Origin: Hyphomicrobiales bacterium
GTDB taxonomy: Bacteria > Pseudomonadota > Alphaproteobacteria > Rhizobiales > JAJFHB01
DNA: 5,847 bases
Reading direction: 5' to 3'
Assembly (NCBI GenBank): GCA_021775795.1
Contig: JAJFHB010000256.1
Location: 1 to 5,847, forward strand
In this document: piece by piece, positions 1-5,423 of the stretch
Layout of the letters: every line of letters begins with the position of its first letter
Numbering within the stretch: the stretch's first letter is position 1
The notes under the pieces: model-generated
What the model was told of the DNA's origin: nothing
Databases searched by the model: none
The model's input: the letters and a program-made list of their open reading frames with translations, nothing else
Position numbers and translations under genes: made by a program

Positions 1-338
1 GTATTGCCCGGCAGGAGCCCGGCACGGACAGACGGCCTCACCTCGTAGCTACCAATTTGCTGGCGCCCGGTTAGTGTTCGCTGTTTCAGGCCATAGGCGT
101 GAGCTGCAACCCGGTTTGCCGATGCTTTCAACATCTTCAACTCGCGTACAGCCGAAAGACTGACCAGACCTGCCTCACGCAGCAAAATTTCGGCGCGGGC
201 TATTGATGCACGCACTTCGTTGGCGTGAGCAAAGCAGGCACGAAACTGCCGGCGCAAAAGCCAGTGTGCGAGCAGGTGACGTGCCTTTCCGACACTGCCG
301 ATGGTTACTTCCCAGGCATTCGATAAGCTTTGTGTCAT
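1..338 (-). CDS. Hypothetical protein, N-terminal 112 codons (runs off left edge)
   Basis: An ATG at 338-336 opens a reading frame without a stop to the left edge of the window, so only the N-terminal ~112 residues are visible. The protein begins MTQSLSNAWEVTIGS and is rich in Ala, Arg and Leu, with long helix-compatible stretches (roughly residues 15-50 and 55-95). I see no signal peptide, membrane segment, helix-turn-helix or catalytic motif that I recognise, and I assign no function. The start is supported by a purine-rich GAGA about 5 nt upstream (a weak Shine-Dalgarno) and by a good promoter candidate just beyond it. The gene is divergent from the 2OG oxygenase at 506 and shares a 167-bp control region with it, so the two may be co-regulated. 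The reading frame is more certain than any function. Confidence 0.6.
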   Translation of the reverse strand, partial: MTQSLSNAWEVTIGSVGKARHLLAHWLLRRQFRACFAHANEVRASIARAEILLREAGLVSLSAVRELKMLKASANRVAAHAYGLKQRTLTGRQQIGSYEVRPSVRAGLLPGN

Positions 339-352
339 GGCATTCTCATTAA

Positions 353-366
353 TTGAACAACGTTCA
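353..366. promoter_or_regulatory. Operator-like repeat, left copy
   Basis: TTGAACAACGTTCA contains the inverted repeat TGAAC-AAC-GTTCA. It matches the right-hand copy at 389-402 in 13 of 14 positions, in the same orientation. It covers the rightward -35 and the leftward transcription start region. The size and symmetry suit a dimeric repressor such as a TetR-type protein, but no such regulator is encoded in the visible sequence and the binding protein is unknown. Confidence 0.5.
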
Positions 367-382
367 GAATAATTCATATAGG
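353..382 (+). promoter_or_regulatory. Candidate promoter for the 2OG oxygenase gene
   Basis: On the plus strand TTGAAC (353-358) is followed by an 18-bp spacer and TATAGG (377-382). The -10 is weaker than that of the opposing promoter. The two -10 elements overlap at 375-382 and each -35 sits in one operator-like repeat, giving a nearly mirror-symmetric divergent pair. A start near 389 would leave a leader of about 115 nt before the ATG at 506. Confidence 0.35.
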
Positions 383-403
383 GTAATTTTGATCAACGTT
401 CAA
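375..403 (-). promoter_or_regulatory. Sigma-70-like promoter for the leftward hypothetical gene
   Basis: Read on the minus strand, TTGAAC (403-398) is followed by a 17-bp spacer and TATATG (380-375), a good match to -35 and -10 consensus with ideal spacing. Transcription would start near 368, about 30 nt before the ATG at 338. The -35 hexamer lies inside the right-hand operator-like repeat and the start region lies on the left-hand one, so a protein bound at either repeat should block it. Confidence 0.5.
389..403. promoter_or_regulatory. Operator-like repeat, right copy
   Basis: TTGATCAACGTTCAA has arms TTGATC and GTTCAA around a 3-bp centre, with 5 of 6 arm positions complementary. Its centre is 36 bp from that of the left copy, i.e. 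more than three helical turns and probably not on exactly the same face. It covers the leftward -35 (398-403) and the predicted rightward start site near 389. Its placement argues for joint control of both divergent genes. Confidence 0.5.
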
Positions 404-430
404 TTGAAAAACCAAAACGCCTGCCTGAAA

Positions 431-482
431 TGAACACCGCAAGAAACGGAATGTGCCGGTGCCGGCAGCACCGTAGTGTTCA
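431..482 (+). other. Foldable leader upstream of the 2OG oxygenase
   Basis: TGAACAC (431-437) can pair with GTGTTCA (476-482). The enclosed region contains a second GC-rich stem, CGGTGC (457-462) with GCACCG (468-473), around a 5-nt loop. A competing pairing TGCCGG (454-459) with CCGGCA (462-467) is also possible. The structure ends 11 nt before the ribosome binding site at 493. No U-tract follows, so it does not look like an intrinsic terminator. I do not recognise it as a known riboswitch. Confidence 0.25.
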
Positions 483-492
483 CTGGCAACAC

Positions 493-498
493 AAGGAA
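493..498 (+). promoter_or_regulatory. Ribosome binding site that sets the oxygenase start at 506
   Basis: AAGGAA ends 7 nt before the ATG at 506. The in-frame ATG at 476 has no purine-rich sequence at the proper distance, and its ten extra residues would fall before the conserved N-terminus of the family. The 506 start is therefore preferred. Confidence 0.7.
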
Positions 499-505
499 AC
501 ATCGA

Positions 506-1219
506 ATGCCACACGACCTGGAACAACACATTGCCGGACTAGACTGGAGCGACATTGCCACGCGCCTGGATGAGACCGGCTTTGCTGTCATCCCCTCCCT
601 CCTGTCGGCTGTTCAGTGCACGTCACTGGCGGCATTGTATGAGCAGGAGGCCGGGTTCCGCAGTCGCGTGGTCATGGCGCGGCACGGCTTTGGAAAGGGA
701 GAATACAGATATTTCTCATACCCCCTGCCGCAACTGGTTTCAAAACTGCGCACAATTGCCTATCCCCACCTTGCGCCGATTGCCAACAAGTGGGCTGAAA
801 CACATAAACAATCTGTTCGTTATCCCCTCACGCTGGAGGAAATGACCCGGCGCTGCCACGACGCCGGACAGACGCGACCCACACCACTTCTCCTGCGCTA
901 TCAGGCAGAGGATTACAATTGTCTGCACCAGGACCTTTACGGCGAGCACCTGTTTCCTCTTCAGCTGGCAGTTTTGCTCAATGAACCGGGATTGGATTTT
1001 GAAGGCGGCGAGTTCATTCTCACCGAGCAGCGCCCGCGTATGCAATCGCGGGCTTCAGTTGTGCCCCTCACCCGAGGTGACGCGGTGGTCTTTGCCGTCA
1101 ATGATCGGCCCAGGCAGGGCACACGCGGGTCCTACCGGGTAAAAATGCGCCACGGCGTCTCAACCATCCGCTCCGGACAGCGCCATGCCCTCGGCATCAT
1201 CTTCCACGATGCCGCCTAG
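506..1219 (+). CDS. 2OG-Fe(II) oxygenase, DUF2086/Oxygenase-NA family
   Basis: This 237-aa soluble protein is predicted to be an Fe(II)- and 2-oxoglutarate-dependent dioxygenase. From memory it matches the proteobacterial family Oxygenase-NA (DUF2086), predicted, as far as I know without direct proof, to reverse oxidatively removable damage on nucleic acid. The N-terminal ~50 residues (GLDWSDIATRLDETGFAVIP) and the block FRSRVVMARHGFGKGEYRYF at 51-70 are family hallmarks. The double-stranded beta-helix core spans about 125-235. Fe ligands are H141 and D143 (LHQD) plus H216 (MRHGVS). R226, ten residues after the distal His, is the expected 2-oxoglutarate carboxylate ligand. All catalytic residues are present and the length fits the family, so it should be active. 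It is convergent with the patatin gene and not in an operon with it. The two upstream operator-like repeats suggest inducible expression. Confidence 0.88.
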   Translation: MPHDLEQHIAGLDWSDIATRLDETGFAVIPSLLSAVQCTSLAALYEQEAGFRSRVVMARHGFGKGEYRYFSYPLPQLVSKLRTIAYPHLAPIANKWAETHKQSVRYPLTLEEMTRRCHDAGQTRPTPLLLRYQAEDYNCLHQDLYGEHLFPLQLAVLLNEPGLDFEGGEFILTEQRPRMQSRASVVPLTRGDAVVFAVNDRPRQGTRGSYRVKMRHGVSTIRSGQRHALGIIFHDAA

Positions 1220-1246
1220 ATCATTTCGTGCTCATATGGAAGTGCT

Positions 1247-1284
1247 CTGTTTCTCGAAAACAGGTGCCTCAGGCTATCCTGTTT
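1247..1284. terminator. Candidate bidirectional terminator between convergent genes
   Basis: AAACAGG (1258-1264) can pair with CCTGTTT (1278-1284), with an inner GCC/GGC stem around 1266-1274. On the minus strand the stem ends in CCTGTTTT, a short U-run, and it contains the patatin stop codon. A second, mutually exclusive hairpin pairs CTGTTT (1247-1252) with AAACAG (1258-1263). The U-tract is short in both directions, so efficiency is doubtful, but the position in a 49-bp convergent gap is right for transcription termination. Confidence 0.35.
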
Positions 1285-2999
1285 CCGGCACGCCCGATGA
1301 CTTTCCGCACCTGGCTTATCATCCCAAGGCCATGCTCATAGCCAATATCGATAGCCTGATCGAAGGCCTTCCAGTCCCTGATTTCAATATCACCGAGCGG
1401 TGGTGCCATAACCAGATCCGCATTCACTGCATTGCGCCGGTCCTGCTCTTCACTGGAAATGGTTGCCGCCCGAAACAAAATGCTGACGATGGGCGGCCGC
1501 AAGAGGCGCGAGTACCAGGAGCCCCGAAGCGCCTCTTCAATCATCTCCGGGCCAACTGCCCTGTCCTGCGCCACATCAACCGCCAGAATGCGGCCCCGGT
1601 GCATGTTGCGCATCACATCAACCGGCAGATTGTTCGTTGCCGCCCCATCCACCAGCACGCCTTCTTCGTGTAAATACGGCGGCAAAATGCCGGGAAGGGC
1701 AATGCTCGCCCGCAGGGCATCGCGCACCCTGCCGCGCCGATGCACATGTACACCGCCAGTTGTCAGGTTTGACGAAACGCAGAAATAGGGACGCCACAAA
1801 TCGCCAATTCTCCGTTCACCGAAATTGTCCCGCAGTTTTCGCTCCACATGAAGACCCTTCACCATCCCGATCACGGGTATTGTCAGGTCGCGTAGCGGAC
1901 TACTGCGCACAAACGCATCACGCAGGCGCTCTGTCGTCTCGTCGATAGACCAGCCAACGGCAAGGCCAGCGCCAATCAGTCCACCCATGCTGGTGCCGCC
2001 GATAAAGTCAAAATCGATACCCGCCTCACGCAGCGCCCGAACAACGCCAATCTGAGCAAAAGCCCGGGCGCCGCCGCCGGAAAGAACCAGTCCCAAAGCA
2101 TCACCGGTGACCACCCGCGACAGTCGGGCCCAGTCTTCATCGCGCCCTCGCCGCACGTGAAAATGTCGGTTGGCCCCAACATGCACACTCCAATCGTCGG
2201 TACCGCGCGGTGTCTGTGCCTCATCATCCTGAAGCAAAACCAGATCCAGCAACTGGTGGGCAGAGCGTTGCCGTAGCAACTCTTCGGGCAGATTTACCTC
2301 CGGTGTGCCTGTGCCATCTGCAACGACAAGAATGCGGTCAGCCTGGCGAGCGCATAGCCTTGTCCAACCACTGTCGTCCGCCGTGCCGATCAGAAATACA
2401 AGGTCATGCTGGGCTTCCTGCTCGCCAAACCAGCGGTTGGACTGCTCCATGCCTTCACGGCCGACACATTTGACCCTTAGCCCCCGGGCCCTCATCTGCG
2501 CTTCAAGTTTGTTGGCAACCAGATCGCAATGCTGCTGATCGTGTGCTGCAAGAATTGCGACAGCCTTGGGTTCGATCTTCGCGTGGATTGAGGATGACAG
2601 CCGGCGCAACCGGTAAACCAAAATGCGTGTCAGGCCGGAAACAAACTCCGGTTCACTTTTCAAAAGATGATGGAACTGCGTCTTTGAGAGCCGAAGCAGT
2701 TCCGTATCGCGGATCGCCTTGACGGTTGCAGAGCGGTTTTCACCGGAGAGCAGCGCCATCTCGCCCACGGCTTCACCGGTCCCGATCAACGCCAGCAGCC
2801 GCTCTTCATTTGCACCACCGCGCACATAGACGCCCATGGACCCGGACGTCACTACATAGAGTGCATCGCCGGGATCACCTTCACGAAAAAGGGTTTGCCC
2901 CGCCGGCACGGCAATCAGCGACGTAACCCGCTCAAGCACCTCGCGGGCATCACCGCCAAGGGAGTTCAGAAGGTTCAGTGCGTTTGGCACTTTCCGCAT
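1269..2999 (-). CDS. Cyclic-nucleotide-binding patatin-like phospholipase (NTE-like)
   Basis: This 576-aa protein has three parts. Residues ~5-130 form a CRP-like cyclic-nucleotide-binding domain with the phosphate-binding cassette GEMALLSGENRSATV at 79-93: E80 for the ribose hydroxyl and R89 for the cyclic phosphate are both present. Residues ~143-260 resemble the P-loop-like middle domain of NTE-type enzymes but lack a Walker A sequence. Residues ~300-470 are the patatin domain: oxyanion loop SGGGARAF (307-314), nucleophile S337 in GTSMGG, and D451 in DGAATNN, so the Ser-Asp dyad is intact. It should hydrolyse phospholipid or lysophospholipid at the inner membrane face, gated by a cyclic nucleotide. 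No signal peptide or membrane span is obvious. The ATG at 2999 gives a natural N-terminus, with only a weak GGA upstream. It is divergent from a nucleotide cyclase, the likeliest local ligand source. The domain calls are firm; the physiological role is inferred. Confidence 0.9.
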   Translation of the reverse strand: MRKVPNALNLLNSLGGDAREVLERVTSLIAVPAGQTLFREGDPGDALYVVTSGSMGVYVRGGANEERLLALIGTGEAVGEMALLSGENRSATVKAIRDTELLRLSKTQFHHLLKSEPEFVSGLTRILVYRLRRLSSSIHAKIEPKAVAILAAHDQQHCDLVANKLEAQMRARGLRVKCVGREGMEQSNRWFGEQEAQHDLVFLIGTADDSGWTRLCARQADRILVVADGTGTPEVNLPEELLRQRSAHQLLDLVLLQDDEAQTPRGTDDWSVHVGANRHFHVRRGRDEDWARLSRVVTGDALGLVLSGGGARAFAQIGVVRALREAGIDFDFIGGTSMGGLIGAGLAVGWSIDETTERLRDAFVRSSPLRDLTIPVIGMVKGLHVERKLRDNFGERRIGDLWRPYFCVSSNLTTGGVHVHRRGRVRDALRASIALPGILPPYLHEEGVLVDGAATNNLPVDVMRNMHRGRILAVDVAQDRAVGPEMIEEALRGSWYSRLLRPPIVSILFRAATISSEEQDRRNAVNADLVMAPPLGDIEIRDWKAFDQAIDIGYEHGLGMISQVRKVIGRAGNRIA

Positions 3000-3240
3000 G
3001 GTGATCCACTATTGCAATCTGTTTGCACACAAAGATGATGCGGGAGACCCGGACTGGATCAATCGAACCCGTGCCAGGATACAAACTTCGCGCTTATCCG
3101 TGATAAACACAACGGGCAAGCTTCACGGGACAGTGATCAGTACAGACCCTTTCGCACACGTTCAGCTATTGAGTGTGCGCGGGTATCAAGGCATCGTTGC
3201 CCCGATTAACAGAGATTTATCAACACTTGGAGGGGATGCC
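3000..3240. other. Divergent intergenic region between patatin and cyclase genes
   Basis: This 241-bp stretch separates the patatin start (2999) from the preferred cyclase start (3241). It is open in the cyclase frame, but its translation shows no domain. It should hold promoters for both genes. The best rightward candidate is weak: TTCAGC (3161-3166), 17 bp, TATCAA (3184-3189). No convincing leftward promoter was found. A short perfect inverted repeat, TTATC-CGT-GATAA (3094-3106), could be a protein-binding site. Confidence 0.45.
3229..3235 (+). promoter_or_regulatory. Strong ribosome binding site that favours a TTG start at 3241
   Basis: GGAGGGG lies 5 nt before TTG at 3241. No comparable Shine-Dalgarno precedes the in-frame ATG at 2998 or the GTG codons between them. 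The TTG start also puts the first predicted helix directly at the N-terminus. Confidence 0.6.
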
Positions 3241-5133
3241 TTGGCGGCTGGAGACTTTCATCGCAACTCAGTGGAGCGCTTGCGCAATCTGCGTGACAAG
3301 GGAGCTTTCTTCGAAGCTGCCGAGCTTGCAGAGCGCCTCCTGAAGAACGACGATGGCTCAGGTCCCGGCGATGACCTGCGCGAAGAGGTCACCTACCTGC
3401 ACATTATTTGCGTTGCAAGTTCGGGCTCGCTGGCAAAAGCCCAGGAACTGTATGATCTCTACAACATTGAAGGCCGCCGCAGCGCAAAGGCGCGCGGCCT
3501 TGGCGCCCGCCTCGCAAAGGCCCAGGCACTCATCGCCACTGGACCCAGCAGGGCCAGCAAACTCCGCGCCGCAGCGCAATCGTTTGAAACATCCTACTTT
3601 CGCATTCGCGGACGTATTGGTGGTGTCAACACGACGGGCACTTCATCGGCAGATTCCGTTTGGACCGCCTATCAGATGGGAAATGCCGCCACGCTTCATT
3701 TTCTGGCCGGCGACCACGAAAGCGCCACTGAATGGGCAACGGGCGCACTCGAAGCGGCCAGCAGGTCAAACCCTGAAGACGAGCGGGAAGGGTTTTTCCG
3801 CAACGTTATCGCAGCCGAAGCCTCGCTGATCATCGGTGACACCGATGAGGCCCTCAGGCATCTCGATCTGGTCAGCAAGACCGGACCGGATCTTTATGCA
3901 CACCGGGCCCGCCGTTATGCCCAGATGACGCAGGTTTGCAATGCCCTGGGCATCAGTCCAGACATTCTGAACGGCCTCAAGGTTCCCGACGTCATCTACT
4001 ACGCCGGTCACATCATTTCACCACCCAGCACCGGCGGTCGTTTTCCCGCCGAACATGAAGAAGAAGTTCGCGAGGACATCCATCAGTATCTTTCCAGCGA
4101 GGGCATCGGCATCGCATTTGGGTCTCTTGCCGCGGGCGCGGACATCCTTTTTGCGGAAGCCGCTATCGATCTCGGTATTGATCTGCATGTGATCCTTCCA
4201 TTTGACGAGCATGAGTTTCTCGAGACGTCGGTTCGCCCCTCCGGCGGTGACTGGGAGGCGCGGTTTCAACGCTGTCTCAGATGGTGCCGCGAGCGTCAGA
4301 GTTCAGGCGGCACTTCACTTGGCTTTGCCACTCAGGGGGGCTTTTTTGGAGACGGTGAACTCTTTACCTACGGCTCACGCTATGCCCTGGGCCTGGCCAT
4401 GCTGCGCGCCCGCAACCTCAACGCCAGCATTCGCATGGTCGCTGCTTATGACGGTAATCAGGGCAGTGGCATCGGCACCTACGGCAGCATTAAACTGTGC
4501 GAGCGGCAGAGCATTCGCTGGGATCACATAAACATTGCCGGCGGTAGCGGCACCAGACCCGAAGCGCCGTGGCGGGACCCGGCACCCTCCATTCCAAGGC
4601 GAAGGCCGCTGGCGGTTCTGTTTGGTGATGTTGAGAACTACAGTGAATTGCGCGAAGAGGAAGTCCCGATCTTTCATGAGCAGTGTCTGAAAGGTCTCTT
4701 GGGGATCCTGGAGAAATACTCTGACCAGATTCTCGATCGCAATTCCTGGGGTGACAGCATTTTCCTGGTGATGGAGGACGCCATCTCGGCAATTCACTGT
4801 GCACTGGAAATCCAGAACTATTTCAGCGAGCTCGACTTCCGGGCTCTAGGGTTGTCGCGCTCACTTGCTTTGCGGCTTGGTTGTCACTTCGGTCCTGTGT
4901 TCCACGGCGAAGACTACGTGCGCGGACAAAAAACATTCTACGGATCACATGTCATGCGCGCAGCGCGCATTGAGCCGATCACCCCGCCGGGGGATGTTTA
5001 TGTTACAGAGCCCATGGCCGCTGCCCTCGCCCTGGAGCCTGACAGCCCAATCGTCTGCGATTACGTCGGCCTTGTGCCGTTGCCGAAAAACGCGGGCGAG
5101 CTGCGTCTCTACCTCGCAAGAACGACGGAGTAG
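3241..5133 (+). CDS. TPR-S/SLOG-like sensor fused to class III nucleotide cyclase
   Basis: With the TTG start the protein has 630 aa; with the ATG at 2998 it would have 711. Residues ~8-240 are helical, TPR-like repeats of the type labelled TPR-S or 'TRAFs-binding' in cyclase fusions. Residues ~250-434 resemble a Rossmann-like SLOG ligand sensor: YYAGHII at 253-259, then GSLAAGAD at 294-301 and DLHVILPF at 314-321. Residues ~455-627 form a class III cyclase homology domain. Metal-binding aspartates D463 (FGDVENYS) and D505 (NSWGD) are present, as is transition-state R576 (RAARIEP). The base-specifying Lys is replaced by N501 and the second specificity site is T565, as in class IIIb enzymes. 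The transition-state Asn is replaced by M572. It should turn an NTP into a cyclic nucleotide, but the base is uncertain. It looks cytosolic, without membrane spans. It is divergent from a cyclic-nucleotide-binding lipase. The TPR-S and SLOG labels rest on remembered motifs and are less secure than the cyclase call. Confidence 0.82.
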   Translation: MAAGDFHRNSVERLRNLRDKGAFFEAAELAERLLKNDDGSGPGDDLREEVTYLHIICVASSGSLAKAQELYDLYNIEGRRSAKARGLGARLAKAQALIATGPSRASKLRAAAQSFETSYFRIRGRIGGVNTTGTSSADSVWTAYQMGNAATLHFLAGDHESATEWATGALEAASRSNPEDEREGFFRNVIAAEASLIIGDTDEALRHLDLVSKTGPDLYAHRARRYAQMTQVCNALGISPDILNGLKVPDVIYYAGHIISPPSTGGRFPAEHEEEVREDIHQYLSSEGIGIAFGSLAAGADILFAEAAIDLGIDLHVILPFDEHEFLETSVRPSGGDWEARFQRCLRWCRERQSSGGTSLGFATQGGFFGDGELFTYGSRYALGLAMLRARNLNASIRMVAAYDGNQGSGIGTYGSIKLCERQSIRWDHINIAGGSGTRPEAPWRDPAPSIPRRRPLAVLFGDVENYSELREEEVPIFHEQCLKGLLGILEKYSDQILDRNSWGDSIFLVMEDAISAIHCALEIQNYFSELDFRALGLSRSLALRLGCHFGPVFHGEDYVRGQKTFYGSHVMRAARIEPITPPGDVYVTEPMAAALALEPDSPIVCDYVGLVPLPKNAGELRLYLARTTE

Positions 5134-5423
5134 ATCATTCCCGATCTGCTGTTTCAGAACGGCACAACTGTCGGTCTGCATTACAAATTTGCGACAGCCC
5201 ATCACAGAAGTCGCACAGTGTCGCCAAAAGCATTTCCTGTAAATAATTGAATTTAAAAGACTTCTTTCGCAGATACGTCTTTGGCCCGTCACTTGCTCAA
5301 TCATTCATTAACGCATTCGCAAAAGCCGCTCATCGATCACGTGGGGCGACAGATAGCCTGTCTCGTGATCGACATCGCAGCTCTCGGCAGGCGGTACGAA
5401 ATGGAAGTGGAGGACAGCGGGAA
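5134..5423. other. Intergenic region downstream of the cyclase
   Basis: This 290-bp stretch shows no convincing gene. A weak inverted repeat, AGATC (5132-5136) with GATCT (5143-5147), overlaps the cyclase stop codon; without a U-tract it is a poor terminator. Positions about 5235-5275 are clearly AT-rich relative to the flanks and include TTGAAT, which could serve as a -35 for the membrane protein gene, with only a poor -10 (CAGATA or GATACG) downstream. Confidence 0.4.
5409..5414 (+). promoter_or_regulatory. Ribosome binding site for the membrane protein
   Basis: GGAGGA lies 9 nt before the ATG at 5424. It supports that codon as the start over the out-of-frame ATG at 5401, which lies upstream of the site. 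Confidence 0.6.

Noticed and set aside
353..403. LexA (SOS) box upstream of the oxygenase
   Set aside because: The alphaproteobacterial LexA site is GTTC-N7-GTTC. The repeats here are GAAC-N3-GTTC inverted repeats, and the GTTC at 362-365 has no second GTTC at the right spacing. The Gram-positive form needs N4.
476..505. Upstream ATG extension of the oxygenase by ten residues
   Set aside because: There is no ribosome binding site before 476, whereas AAGGAA sits 7 nt before the ATG at 506. The extension lies in the predicted leader structure.
430..570. Small upstream ORF (ATG at 430, about 46 codons) overlapping the oxygenase start
   Set aside because: It has no Shine-Dalgarno sequence, its product is Cys/His/Arg-rich without any pattern, and it overlaps the real gene out of frame.
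1185..1948. Plus-strand frames inside the patatin gene
   Set aside because: They are shadows of a full-length, motif-complete minus-strand CDS, and their translations are Arg/Pro/Ser-rich without domains.
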